Below are positions 1-8,672 of a stretch of 64,000 nucleotides of DNA, one piece after another. The notes under the pieces are model-generated. The model was not told where the DNA came from, searched no databases, and saw only the letters and a program-made list of their open reading frames with translations. Where the stretch lies: positions 1 through 64,000 of the forward strand of contig NZ_JAPPVQ010000005.1 in NCBI RefSeq assembly GCF_026768455.1. Direction: 5' to 3'. The position numbers and the translations under genes are program-made. This stretch comes from Candidatus Nitrosotenuis cloacae. Lineage in GTDB: Archaea > Thermoproteota > Nitrososphaeria > Nitrososphaerales > Nitrosopumilaceae. Positions within the stretch are counted from its first letter, which is position 1. The number at the start of each line of letters is the position of its first letter.

Positions 1-469
1 AGACAAGCTTTCCTGACGCAAACAGCAGGATGACCGTCTTTGGGTCAAGCATTCGGTGGATTAGTCCTGGGAACTGCTCCGGCTCGTACATGCTTCTTGG
101 CAGAGTCCTTGCGGCATGCTCTAGGTGGATCTTTCCTCCAAGGTTGATTGCCGCAACTATGTTCTGAACTACGATCTCTGCGTCGTTTTTGATTTTAATT
201 CCGCCTTTTCGTAGTCGTCCTACGACCGTCTGGACCGCCTTTACTGCCATGTCCTCTGACTTTGCGCCGGTGCATACCATCTTGCCCGTTCTGAAAATCA
301 GCGTGGCAGTTCTTGGCGTCTTGATTCTAAAGACCAGCCCTGGAAATTGGTCCGGGTGGTATTCGGTGTCTGGAAACTTTTTCGTTACTTCGTTGAGGTC
401 GATCTTCTGATCTACTGATGCAGACGCTACTACATTCTCGATGCTTACTATGGGCTTTGTCTGAGGCAT
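1..469 (-). CDS. tbp: TATA-binding protein (TBP), C-terminus cut by window edge
   Basis: General transcription factor that binds the TATA box and recruits TFB and RNA polymerase. The reverse strand encodes MPQTKPIVSIENVVASASVD followed by the first saddle repeat (FPGLVFRIKTPRTATLIF..GKMVCTGAKS) and the start of the second repeat (FPGLIHRMLDPKTVILLFASGK). About 156 residues are present; archaeal TBPs are about 185, so only the C-terminal end lies outside the window. ATG at 467-469 sits about 28 bp from a TATA-like element (about 493-502), consistent with a leaderless mRNA. Identification is secure from the twofold repeat. Confidence 0.95.
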   Translation of the reverse strand, partial: MPQTKPIVSIENVVASASVDQKIDLNEVTKKFPDTEYHPDQFPGLVFRIKTPRTATLIFRTGKMVCTGAKSEDMAVKAVQTVVGRLRKGGIKIKNDAEIVVQNIVAAINLGGKIHLEHAARTLPRSMYEPEQFPGLIHRMLDPKTVILLFASGKLV

Positions 470-522
470 TTACGGTTTTTAAATACTGGCTTTATATATA
501 CATAGGATGTCGATTTCGTGCA

Positions 523-990
523 CTAATGATGGTTAATCCACTGAGTGCGATACTCCTCGTCAAATATCTCGGTAGTGATGTCGCCCTCCTTGGGCTTGGG
601 CGGCCTTACTTGGACATCAAAAAACCCCAAGCTTCCCTTGTATGGGATTGGCACCTTGAATGCCTTGGCGCCTTTTAGCAGAAAGCCGTATCTTTTCTCG
701 GAATGGTCGCCTGCGGCAAAATGATACTTTTTGTCGCGCTGCCACTCTGACTTGGTGGTGTATTTTTTTACGTCGTACAGGACGGCCTTGCCAATTATGG
801 CGCCTGTGACAAGCGCCTTTTCATCAATGTGAAGTCTTTTGCAATCATGCGTTCTGATCCTTGTTGGTGAGTGTATGAGAAATTCGCCGCGGAACTTGGT
901 GTTCCATGATCTGATCTCAATTGTCTTCTTTCCGCGTACGATCAAATCTGCAAACGGCTGTGATACTGAGAGGCACTTGAACGCCGACAT
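523..990 (-). CDS. ASCH-domain protein
   Basis: A 155-residue protein opening with SVSQPFADLIVRGKKTIEIRSW, the G-x-K-x-x-E-x-R motif of the ASCH fold (PUA-like, RNA or modified-nucleotide binding). ASCH proteins are proposed RNA-binding regulators; some act as amidohydrolases on modified cytidine. The exact ligand cannot be read from sequence. Its ATG directly follows the stop codon of the upstream rhodanese/MBL gene (TAG then ATG, no gap), so the two are almost certainly cotranscribed. The domain call is good; the function is open. Confidence 0.8.
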   Translation of the reverse strand: MSAFKCLSVSQPFADLIVRGKKTIEIRSWNTKFRGEFLIHSPTRIRTHDCKRLHIDEKALVTGAIIGKAVLYDVKKYTTKSEWQRDKKYHFAAGDHSEKRYGFLLKGAKAFKVPIPYKGSLGFFDVQVRPPKPKEGDITTEIFDEEYRTQWINHH

Positions 991-2391
991 CTAGGTTCTG
1001 ATGCTGCATCTGTTCGGGCCCATCTCCAGGTCCGGAATCTGCATCGGGGAGACCGGGATGACGCCCTTGTTTATCTTAATTATCATGGAATAGTTCATCG
1101 GCCTTGGGGTCGTGATGCTGACGACCTTTGAGATGAATTCCAGCTGCGCAAGGTCGAGCAGAGGCAGAGTCTTTGCATCCCGTATTGTGGTGAAAAACAA
1201 TCCGTCCTTTGATTTGACACCTTCCCCGTGGTGTGTCGGAAATACCTTGGTGTCGTCTGGAAACTTTAGTAGTTTGTTGTGTAGCGTGTTGTACAGATTT
1301 GCTGCAAATTCTTCTGCCTGGTCCCTCAGGTCCGGTCTGCCGATTCCTTCAACAAACAAAGTGTCGCCGCTAAAGACATACTTGTCGTCGAGCACAAACG
1401 ACATGCTTCCGGACGTGTGGCCCGGAGTGTGGATTGCTTTTAGGTGCTTTGAGCCAAACGAAATCACTGTGCCGTCCTCGATTTTTTCGCACTCTATCTT
1501 GTATTCTTCAAGCTTGCTGAGGTGCAGTTTTGCGCCGGCAATCTGCGCAAGGTCTCTTGCAGCAGAGACGTGGTCTGCGTGCTGATGAGTGTCTATTACT
1601 TTGGTGATCTTGAGTCCCTCTTTTTGCGCAAACTCGACGTATTTTGCGGCAGGATATGTCGGGTCGATTACTACTGCTTCGCCATCTGCACCTATTATGT
1701 GGGAGAGACAACCCTTGCCAATTTTTTCTACCTGAATTATCGTTGTGTCTCCGTCTTTGAGTGTGGTGGCGTTTAGCACCTGGTTCCACATTGCCATGCC
1801 TCCCACCAATGACGTTGCCTCTATGCCGCTTTTAGCAAGCGCAAAAGTTGCGACCATGGAGCGGTTTCCATGTGAGCAGATGGTGACAATTTTTTTGCCC
1901 TTTGGAATCGCTTCCTGCGATTCCGACATGAACAGCTGGGACAGAGGAATGTTTACAGCTCCTGGAATTTTGAAATCTGAAAACTCTGACGGCTCTCTTA
2001 CATCAAGCAGAAACACATCATCACTTTGCTTTAGTGCGGACCACAGCGCATCGCCACTGATTGCGGTGTCCTGGGTGCTCTTTACTAGGTCTTTTTTCCA
2101 GCTCTTGATGCCGTCCTTTAGATAATGTGCATCAAAACCAAAGCGCGCCATCATGGTGGCATTTTCCTTTGCCGTAGTCGCGTCCTCATCAATTAGTATT
2201 ATTTTCATGTTCGGTGGAATCTTTGACATTATTACCTGTTTTTGCTGCATGGAATCGCATACTGCATTTGCAGCCCCTGGAATGTGGCCTTCCATGTAAC
2301 TCTGCTTTGGCCTGATGTCCAAAACTAGGACTGGCGTCTTGCTGTCGAGCATTTGTAGTAACTCGTCGGAGCCTACCTCGATTGAACTCAT
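991..2391 (-). CDS. Double-rhodanese / metallo-beta-lactamase-fold protein (persulfide dioxygenase-like)
   Basis: Three domains in the order rhodanese, rhodanese, MBL. From the ATG at 2391 the first rhodanese (LVLDIRPKQSYMEGHIPGA) has no evident catalytic Cys loop. The second has a CSHGNRS active loop. The MBL domain has THQHADH, HTPGHTSGSM and SGDTLFVEGIGRPD, matching ETHE1-type persulfide dioxygenases and glyoxalase II relatives. Likely role: sulfane-sulfur oxidation or transfer. An upstream in-frame start at 2457 adds 22 residues. I prefer 2391 because the homologous part starts there (MSSIEVGSDELLQ) and an AT-rich TATA-like element lies about 27 bp upstream, but this is not certain. Confidence 0.85.
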   Translation of the reverse strand: MSSIEVGSDELLQMLDSKTPVLVLDIRPKQSYMEGHIPGAANAVCDSMQQKQVIMSKIPPNMKIILIDEDATTAKENATMMARFGFDAHYLKDGIKSWKKDLVKSTQDTAISGDALWSALKQSDDVFLLDVREPSEFSDFKIPGAVNIPLSQLFMSESQEAIPKGKKIVTICSHGNRSMVATFALAKSGIEATSLVGGMAMWNQVLNATTLKDGDTTIIQVEKIGKGCLSHIIGADGEAVVIDPTYPAAKYVEFAQKEGLKITKVIDTHQHADHVSAARDLAQIAGAKLHLSKLEEYKIECEKIEDGTVISFGSKHLKAIHTPGHTSGSMSFVLDDKYVFSGDTLFVEGIGRPDLRDQAEEFAANLYNTLHNKLLKFPDDTKVFPTHHGEGVKSKDGLFFTTIRDAKTLPLLDLAQLEFISKVVSITTPRPMNYSMIIKINKGVIPVSPMQIPDLEMGPNRCSIRT

Positions 2392-2517
2392 ATACCTGAA
2401 AAAACCCGTGCCAAATTTAGAACTTGCGCTATGGTTGCAATTCGTGTCATACTGCAAACAAGCTCATCTAATTCGAACACATGATTCGATATTAAATGCG
2501 ACTTCAAGTGATCTGTA

Positions 2518-3525
2518 TTGCCGCGATTCATCAACAAAAAAGACCCAAACGAGAATGCAAATGATGGCAGGATGATCTTCTTCTCAAAGGCTCCAGTTCA
2601 GGGTGCGGAAACGGAGACTGGGCTAAAGTCTTCGGAGCCGGGTCACAAGACCGAATTTGAGAGAATACTTGGAGATTCGGACGAGGCATTTCAATCAAAG
2701 AACCCACTGCAGGTAGAAGACAGGTACATGATGCTCACTGGGATAATCGAGGACGAACGAAAGGAACTAAGCAACATTCAGGAACTAATCCGGAAGCGCT
2801 CAGAGACTCTGGATGCGGCAAAAAAGCTGCTAAGAGAAAGGCAGAACCTGCTTCAGACACACCTTGACAGGAGGCTTAACAAGTTTACCGTAGTCGGAGA
2901 GATGTCCTCCAAGATGGTCCACGACATAAAGAACCCACTAACCGTGATCAAAGTGCAGGTGGATCTTTTGAAGCTGCGATACTCAAAGGAAGAAGACACT
3001 ACACTGCTCAACTCTCTGGATAGAATGGCACAGGCAGTGAACGGAATATCAAACCAGATAAACGACATATTGAACTTTATTAGAGAAACGCCATCCGCGT
3101 TTGAAAACAACAGCATTCTGAAAATACTAACCGATTCTATTGCATGCATAGACAAACCAAACAACGTCTCAATCGAGCTTCCTGAAAGCGATCTTACTGT
3201 GCCGTGCGATGCGACAAAACTGCAGAGGGTATTTGGCAACATGATTGCAAACTCTATTCAAGCTCTTGAAAAAGGCGGCACGATAACAATTGGTCTATCT
3301 GAGCATGACGGTAGCGTACTGGTACAGATAAGCGACAGCGGACCTGGCATTCCCACCGAGATACTGCCGAAAATTTTTGATCCGCTATTTACCACAAAGA
3401 GCGACGGAACGGGACTTGGCCTGTCAACGTGCAAGAAGATAATTGAGGAAGAGCACAACGGCTCCATCTCTGTGAAGAACAATCCGACCACATTTACAAT
3501 AAAAATTCCAAAAAACCCTCAATGA
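2518..3525 (+). CDS. Soluble sensor histidine kinase
   Basis: A 335-residue kinase without membrane segments. A helical, probably coiled-coil input region (about residues 75-115) precedes the H-box (GEMSSKMVHDIKNPLTV, phospho-acceptor His near residue 135). It continues with the N-box (NMIANSIQALEKGG), G1 (DSGPGIP), F-box (IFDPLFTTK) and G2 (GTGLGLSTCKKI). No receiver-domain gene is nearby, so the partner is unknown. TTG at 2518 lies about 27 bp after a TATA-like box (about 2486-2495), which favours it. An ATG at 2572 is the alternative and would remove 18 residues. Confidence 0.9.
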   Translation: MPRFINKKDPNENANDGRMIFFSKAPVQGAETETGLKSSEPGHKTEFERILGDSDEAFQSKNPLQVEDRYMMLTGIIEDERKELSNIQELIRKRSETLDAAKKLLRERQNLLQTHLDRRLNKFTVVGEMSSKMVHDIKNPLTVIKVQVDLLKLRYSKEEDTTLLNSLDRMAQAVNGISNQINDILNFIRETPSAFENNSILKILTDSIACIDKPNNVSIELPESDLTVPCDATKLQRVFGNMIANSIQALEKGGTITIGLSEHDGSVLVQISDSGPGIPTEILPKIFDPLFTTKSDGTGLGLSTCKKIIEEEHNGSISVKNNPTTFTIKIPKNPQ

Positions 3526-3527
3526 GA

Positions 3528-5096
3528 TCAGCTTGTCTGCAGGACGCTGAGAACCCTACTTGGAATGTCTTTGAGCCTTGACACTGCAAGCGTTTTTTCA
3601 TAGTTTAGGTACTTGAGGTTGTTTGCGATTCTAGTCGAGCTTATGGTGTCATGGCCGATTCCTATTGCCACCATCTTGATCCCAACGGATCTAAGTGACT
3701 TTACCATGAGCCTGACTGCATCCGGATCCGACGGCTCTCCGTCTGAGAGCGTCAGAAATATGTCTGGTTTTTTTGAGCGCAGAATAGGGTACATCTTTTG
3801 ATACACGTCAGCAAGCGGGGTCCCGCCGTTTGCCTCTATCTGTGCCAGTCTCTTTGCCGACGCACTGCTCCACTTGATGTCCTCTGGTTTTACCAGCCAG
3901 CACACCACCTGCTTTTGCGTGGTGTTGAACGCGTACACTGAGAATTTTATCTTCAGGAATGAGAGGACTTCGCACAGTGCGAGCGTGACTTTTTTGTATT
4001 GGGTCTGGACGTCGTTGATGCTGGATGAGTGATCAAGCAGTATGACGATCTTTGCGTTAATTGATCTTTTGACGTCAGTTACAAACGGCTTGTAATGTCC
4101 CTCAATGTATGACTCCTCGTCAAACTCGTCGCCTGTTGCCGCATGCTGCTCCTTCCAGCTGGTCTTCCATTCCTTGAATTTTGTCTTTAGATTGCTTATC
4201 AGATCCTGATCATAGATTCGCGTCTCGTCCACGTTGGTGGAGCCTGGCACCTGTATGCCAATGGTCTGGCTGCCGAGTCCCCTGTTCTCGCTCTTCTTGT
4301 TCTCATCATTTAACACCTTGAACTCTTCTGCAATTGCCTGCCCTGCCAGGACGTTTTTTACGTCCACCTTTCCAAAATCCGCCTCCTTGTTTTCCGCAAT
4401 CTTTTGCACGGCCTTTACCAGGTCTTGCTGCGTTACCATTAGGCCTGGTGCCCTCCACGGCATGGAGATTGGAATCGTCACAAGCGCGTCAATGTCCAGT
4501 ATGCTGAGGATCTCCGGCACCTTTTTCTCAAGCCATTCGGTGTCGTAGTTTTTCTCAAGCGCCTCTGCGACAATCTTCTTTGCATGGTTTGCCGCATTTG
4601 CCACTCTCTCGGAATATCTTGGAGGCAACTCTCCTTTGACCCCGCCGAACAGAAACTGCTGGTAGAACGCCTCGACAATTCTGGTCTTTCCGAGCACGTC
4701 TGACATCTGAGGCCTGTAGAGCCAGCCATACGTATAGCTGAAGATGAGTTCCTCGTCCATTCCGCGCCAGATTTTCCTTCCGAGCATCTCGATCCTCCTG
4801 GTCTCAAGCGTGTTCAAAATGAATCCGAATGCGTGGTCGTTGCTTAGGACCTTCTTGCAGAATCTGGCCCTCATGGACTCGTACCATATTGCCGTCCTGA
4901 ACTGCCTGTACCTTCCAAGGTCGTCTCCGGAGTACCTGTCAGGCGATATCAGGCTTATCTTGTTGTCCTTTATCTTGGTCTGCGTCTCCTTTTTCTCTGA
5001 AAACTCTACTGTGATTCTGCTCTTTTCCGACCATCTTCTTGCAAGAAACGTGGCAATCTCAACTAGCGTGTCGTTTCGTAGGTGTAATGATTGCAT
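3528..5096 (-). CDS. VWA-domain protein paired with a MoxR ATPase (CobT/NorD-like)
   Basis: A 522-residue protein with a C-terminal von Willebrand A domain: MIDAS motif D-x-S-x-S in ILLDHSSSINDV, a later Thr position, and LTLSDGEPSDPDA. The N-terminal half is helical and charged, with no membrane segment. VWA proteins paired with MoxR/CobS-type AAA+ ATPases act as metal-insertion or maturation machines (CobST, NorQD, CoxD-type). The gene start overlaps the ATPase stop by one base (TGATG), so they are translationally coupled. The client is unknown; no cobaltochelatase large subunit or terminal oxidase gene lies nearby. Confidence 0.85.
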   Translation of the reverse strand: MQSLHLRNDTLVEIATFLARRWSEKSRITVEFSEKKETQTKIKDNKISLISPDRYSGDDLGRYRQFRTAIWYESMRARFCKKVLSNDHAFGFILNTLETRRIEMLGRKIWRGMDEELIFSYTYGWLYRPQMSDVLGKTRIVEAFYQQFLFGGVKGELPPRYSERVANAANHAKKIVAEALEKNYDTEWLEKKVPEILSILDIDALVTIPISMPWRAPGLMVTQQDLVKAVQKIAENKEADFGKVDVKNVLAGQAIAEEFKVLNDENKKSENRGLGSQTIGIQVPGSTNVDETRIYDQDLISNLKTKFKEWKTSWKEQHAATGDEFDEESYIEGHYKPFVTDVKRSINAKIVILLDHSSSINDVQTQYKKVTLALCEVLSFLKIKFSVYAFNTTQKQVVCWLVKPEDIKWSSASAKRLAQIEANGGTPLADVYQKMYPILRSKKPDIFLTLSDGEPSDPDAVRLMVKSLRSVGIKMVAIGIGHDTISSTRIANNLKYLNYEKTLAVSRLKDIPSRVLSVLQTS

Positions 5097-5896
5097 CAGT
5101 TACCAAACATCGACGTGATGATGTCGTTTACCTTCTGATACTCGACGTTTCCCCATTGCGCATACACGTTGCCAAAAACTATTACTGCTGCCTGTTTTGC
5201 ATTCATTCCTGAATCGACGAGTCTTGCAAATGCTATTGTCTCGCGAAGGCTGGGAGAATAATACAGCTCCTCGACTGCGGCTGCCTGCCTCAGTGTGTTT
5301 GCAAGCTTTACTCCCTGCATTATCTTGTCGTCATGATTTCCCGCAACGTATCTTCTGACTATCTCGACTTCGGTTGCCTCCGGCGGATAGTCAAGCCTTA
5401 TTCTGATTGGGAACCTACTGAGAATTTGGGGAGGAAGCTCCTTTGTGCCGATGTGCGTGAGCGGATTGATGGTAGCTACTACAAACCATTTTGGGTGCGC
5501 CCTTATTGTCTCGCCAGTTGACTCTTTGAGAACTATCTGCCTTCTGTCGTCAAGTGCCTCGTCAAGTCGTAGCAACACGTCTGCCTCCGCGGCGTTTAGT
5601 TCGTCAAGGTACAGCATGCTTCCGTCCTTCATAGATTTTATCAAAACTCCCTCATCAAATCCGATGTTGCCATCAGTCATAGTCTTCGTTCCAATCAGGT
5701 GGCTCTCCCTTGTTCTGAGACTAAAGTTGATCGACTCTAGCTTTGCGCCCTTCATTGCCGCAAACTCGCGCACAAGCGACGTCTTGCCGGTTCCCTTTGG
5801 GCCGATTATCAGAACGAATAGCCCTGCATCAAATCCCTTGTTTAGTGTGTCGAGCGAACTGTTCCAGTCAAGATACGTGGACGATGTCTGCAACAC
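5096..5896 (-). CDS. MoxR-family AAA+ ATPase
   Basis: A 266-residue ATPase with Walker A GPKGTGKTS (about residues 32-40), Walker B MLYLDELNAAE, a sensor-1 region VVATINPLTH and an arginine-finger region ILSRFPIRI. The family (MoxR/CobS/NorQ/GvpN) remodels or activates metalloenzymes together with a VWA partner, which here is the next gene downstream. The start is GTG at 5896, only 30 bp after the end of the upstream reductase gene. A short T/A-rich TATA-like stretch lies in that gap, so the pair may have its own promoter. Confidence 0.88.
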   Translation of the reverse strand: MLQTSSTYLDWNSSLDTLNKGFDAGLFVLIIGPKGTGKTSLVREFAAMKGAKLESINFSLRTRESHLIGTKTMTDGNIGFDEGVLIKSMKDGSMLYLDELNAAEADVLLRLDEALDDRRQIVLKESTGETIRAHPKWFVVATINPLTHIGTKELPPQILSRFPIRIRLDYPPEATEVEIVRRYVAGNHDDKIMQGVKLANTLRQAAAVEELYYSPSLRETIAFARLVDSGMNAKQAAVIVFGNVYAQWGNVEYQKVNDIITSMFGN

Positions 5897-5926
5897 TGTC
5901 TTGGGAGTTTTATTCCTTAAAAATCA

Positions 5927-7387
5927 TCAGTTGTCCCACTTTGCTAGGTGCTCATAGGACTCGTTCATGGTCTTTAGCAGCTTTTTGTTCCATTCTTCAA
6001 ATCCGTCCGGACTCTTTGGATAGTTTGCGTAATGCTCTGTGAGCCACTTGTTTTGCTGTGTTGTATATCTTAATCCGTCTGCAAGCTTTTTGTTTAGCGC
6101 GCCGCGGATTATCATTCCCATCTTTCCTATCATGGAAAAGTCCGGGTGCTCCCCCTTGCTGATTGCCTCTACGTCCATGTTTCCCAAAAAGTGCTTCATT
6201 CCGTAATTGATCTGCTCGTTTGTGAGTAATTGCAGCAGCCTTCTGAACACCTCAAGGCCTGCCGTCTTGTACCCGTATTCCTTTACGTAATCTACGTTGT
6301 ACTGCCACAGCCCCTTCTCCGTGACATCGCCTGCCTCTATTGCATGTGCGATGTTTTTGCCGATTATGGTTCCTGCAATCAGCGCTGGTCCTATTCCTCC
6401 TGCATCAAGCGGCTTTGGCATCCACGCAGAGTCTCCTACAAGCATGAATCCTCCTGACACCATGCAGTCATTCTGCCTTCTCACCGACACTTGGAAGTTT
6501 CCAGTCGCATTGTTCGCATCCGATGGGTCAGTTGAGAGTCTTGCGTTTTTGATTGCCTTGTTCCTTGCTACATATTGATTAATCAGACTTGTGACGTCGT
6601 CGTGTTTTCCGAGTCTCTTGTTTCTCTTGTCGAGTAGAGTCTTTTCCACACCAAGGCCGATGTTGACCTTGTTCTGCCCCTTTGGGAAGACCCATCCGTA
6701 CCCACCAGGAGCTATGTCTTGGTCTAGGTGAATCAAGCAGTAATCCGGGTCGAACTCTGAGAGATCTTCCTCTCCCTTGTCAAAGTACATTATGTGCCTG
6801 CCAGTTGACTCGAGGTCTGTCCTGTTGATCTTTTTCTCCATCTTTGTGGTGTTCTTGACTCCGTTTCTTAGCATGGATGCGACACCTGTTGCGTCCACTA
6901 CTATCCTGGCAGTCTTTTTGTATGGCTCGTTTGTCTTTCTGTTGGTCCCCTCTACTCCTATTACCTGGCTTCCGTCGTAAATCAAACCGTTCAGATTGAC
7001 CTCGAACTCTACGTTGATTCCACGCTTTAGTGCCTCCTTGTACTGCGTCTGCGGGAGAACCTGCCTGTTTAGCAAAAATCCGTCGCCGTCAAACGGGATG
7101 GACGTCTCCCTGTCTGGCGAGAGTGCCATGACTCCCTTCACCTTGTGCTCAAGCTCGGGCTTACCCCACACGACCTTGATTCGTTCAGTCATGTAGTTGA
7201 CTGCCTCGCCCGATACTGCGTCTCCGCAGACCCAGCCGTTGACGGACTTGCGTCCAAGCAATAGTGGTGGGTTCCTATCAATTACCAAAATGGACATGTT
7301 TTGTTTTGAGTAATGTGCGGCAGAGTGGGCAGCTATCATTCCTGCTAGCCCTCCGCCGGCAACTATCAAATCGTAATCTGCTTTCAC
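5927..7387 (-). CDS. FAD-dependent oxidoreductase, geranylgeranyl reductase family
   Basis: A 486-residue flavoprotein. The N-terminal dinucleotide fold is LIVAGGGLAGMIAAHSAA. Later conserved blocks are GWVFPKGQNKVNIGLGV and FMLVGDSAWMPKPLDAGGIGPAL, typical of the geranylgeranyl reductase / digeranylgeranylglycerophospholipid reductase family. In archaea these saturate the isoprenoid chains of membrane lipids or of menaquinone. Several paralogs usually exist per thaumarchaeal genome, so lipid versus quinone side-chain as substrate is undecided. The ATG follows an AT-rich TATA-like segment (about 7405-7416). Confidence 0.88.
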   Translation of the reverse strand: MKADYDLIVAGGGLAGMIAAHSAAHYSKQNMSILVIDRNPPLLLGRKSVNGWVCGDAVSGEAVNYMTERIKVVWGKPELEHKVKGVMALSPDRETSIPFDGDGFLLNRQVLPQTQYKEALKRGINVEFEVNLNGLIYDGSQVIGVEGTNRKTNEPYKKTARIVVDATGVASMLRNGVKNTTKMEKKINRTDLESTGRHIMYFDKGEEDLSEFDPDYCLIHLDQDIAPGGYGWVFPKGQNKVNIGLGVEKTLLDKRNKRLGKHDDVTSLINQYVARNKAIKNARLSTDPSDANNATGNFQVSVRRQNDCMVSGGFMLVGDSAWMPKPLDAGGIGPALIAGTIIGKNIAHAIEAGDVTEKGLWQYNVDYVKEYGYKTAGLEVFRRLLQLLTNEQINYGMKHFLGNMDVEAISKGEHPDFSMIGKMGMIIRGALNKKLADGLRYTTQQNKWLTEHYANYPKSPDGFEEWNKKLLKTMNESYEHLAKWDN

Positions 7388-7439
7388 TACCAGCCAGCTG
7401 AATGAACATTATTTAAAATAATCTTACGACTCGATTTTT

Positions 7440-7510
7440 TGGGGTCAGATCGTCGCGGCGTCTTCACAGATGCGTAACTCAGACTGGAGCGGCTTCCTCT
7501 TCATTCCCAT
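7440..7510 (-). ncRNA. Candidate C/D-box guide sRNA
   Basis: On the reverse strand the order is C box ATGAAGA (7498-7504), a 15-nt spacer, D' box CTGA (7479-7482), an 11-nt linker, C' box GTGAAGA (7461-7467), a 12-nt spacer and D box CTGA (7445-7448). The ends can pair (GGG before C, CCCC after D), as needed for the terminal kink-turn. The 12-nt spacing before D is the classic archaeal guide length. Such RNAs direct 2'-O-methylation of rRNA or tRNA via fibrillarin. The fifth base of both C-type boxes deviates from the RUGAUGA consensus. Targets were not identified. Confidence 0.7.
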
Positions 7511-7532
7511 CTTTTTATGACTCTGAATTGTA

Positions 7533-7961
7533 TTAAACTGTGCCCTGCATGATGGCAGAGTATGTCCTGATGAGATCCTTTTGCGTGTATATTGGAGTGT
7601 AGATTTTCAGCTTTACTGGATCCTGGTCCGCAAGGTACACTCTTTTCTGTACCAGCCCCTGCTTTGAGATCCTCAGGAACAGGGCAGATTGGTCGCACCT
7701 GTTTTCCAAGTCGTCAATTATCTCCTGGCGCTCCTCGTTTGAGATGTTCTCAGTTAGTGCCTTGACAAATCCCCTTGATTTCTTTTTTTTCAGCTTGCAC
7801 TGGAGGAACAGTATGGGGTTCTCAAAGTGGCCCTGAAGATTTTGCACTGCAAAGTCCTCCTCATCCACTCCGAACATCTCCTTGAATGAGTCAAGTATCT
7901 TTTGCAGGTCTTCGGTTGCGTGTATGATGACTTGGATGTCTACTTCAAGTCTTTTTTCCAT
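7533..7961 (-). CDS. RNA-binding protein of the COG1325/DUF54 family
   Basis: A 142-residue protein (MEKRLEVDIQVIIHATEDLQ...) resembling the archaeal COG1325 family, often annotated as an exosome-associated or ribosomal L5-fold RNA-binding protein. Features: an N-terminal beta-alpha segment, the FENPILFLQC core, a basic KLKKKKSRG patch and a C-terminal strand region (VKLKIYTPIYTQKDL). It lies 16 bp downstream of S3Ae, matching a translation-linked role. No catalytic residues are evident. Confidence 0.75.
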   Translation of the reverse strand: MEKRLEVDIQVIIHATEDLQKILDSFKEMFGVDEEDFAVQNLQGHFENPILFLQCKLKKKKSRGFVKALTENISNEERQEIIDDLENRCDQSALFLRISKQGLVQKRVYLADQDPVKLKIYTPIYTQKDLIRTYSAIMQGTV

Positions 7962-7977
7962 GAGTGAAAGGTCTGCC

Positions 7978-8592
7978 CTATGCTTGCAGTAGTGCCACTT
8001 CGGCTTCCGCAGTTCTGATGAGCTTTACCTTTTCAAGTCCGACGTGTCTTATTCTGATGACCTTCTTTGCTGCCGCCATGATGTCAGAGTTTATCTTTCC
8101 GTAGCATGTGGCCTGCACAAACTGGTCGATTGTCATCTCTGGGACGGTCTTGCCCATCACGTCTCTTGCAATCAGTCTGAGGGCGTGCTTTCTTGATGTG
8201 TTTAGCTTTTTGTGGGTTAGTGCGATAACCTTGATCCTAAAGATGTAGTTGTCCTTTGTCTTTACGTCCATTACAAAGCTGACCTTACTTGATCCCCGTC
8301 TGATGAGGCTTCGCAGGAACTCTTTTGCATACTCGTATCTCTTGAAGATGGAATACGCCTTGTCCCCGTCTATCTTGCTTATCTGGAAGTAAATCTTGTA
8401 CTGGTACTGGGACGGATCCCCTTTTAGAATATCGAATAGTGTGACCTCTAGCACTCGGCCTATTGCCTTTTTCTCGTCGGTGATTGGAATGTATGCGATT
8501 GGTGCATTGTTAAATGACTCTGGAGCAATTACAGTGACCCATTTTTTCTCACGCCACTTGTCCTTTACTCTAGCACCCTTTCTTCGAGCCAA
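7978..8592 (-). CDS. rps3ae: Small-subunit ribosomal protein S3Ae (eS1)
   Basis: A 204-residue protein starting MARRKGARVKDKWREKKWVT, with the eS1 signatures IGRVLEVTLFDILKGD, SKVSFVMDVKTKDNYIFRIK and RKHALRLIARDVM. It binds the 30S platform near the mRNA exit, a universal archaeal/eukaryotic protein. It starts with ATG and a TATA-like segment (ATATAA around 8615-8622) lies upstream. Gene order with a COG1325 protein, Pcc1, RecJ-like DHH protein and S15 is a recurrent archaeal cluster. Confidence 0.93.
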   Translation of the reverse strand: MARRKGARVKDKWREKKWVTVIAPESFNNAPIAYIPITDEKKAIGRVLEVTLFDILKGDPSQYQYKIYFQISKIDGDKAYSIFKRYEYAKEFLRSLIRRGSSKVSFVMDVKTKDNYIFRIKVIALTHKKLNTSRKHALRLIARDVMGKTVPEMTIDQFVQATCYGKINSDIMAAAKKVIRIRHVGLEKVKLIRTAEAEVALLQA

Positions 8593-8672
8593 TTATTATC
8601 GACGTCTGAAGCCAAAATATAAGTTGTAGGCTCGTTTGGGCGCCGATTTCAGTCTGCCTCCAAATGTGCCTG

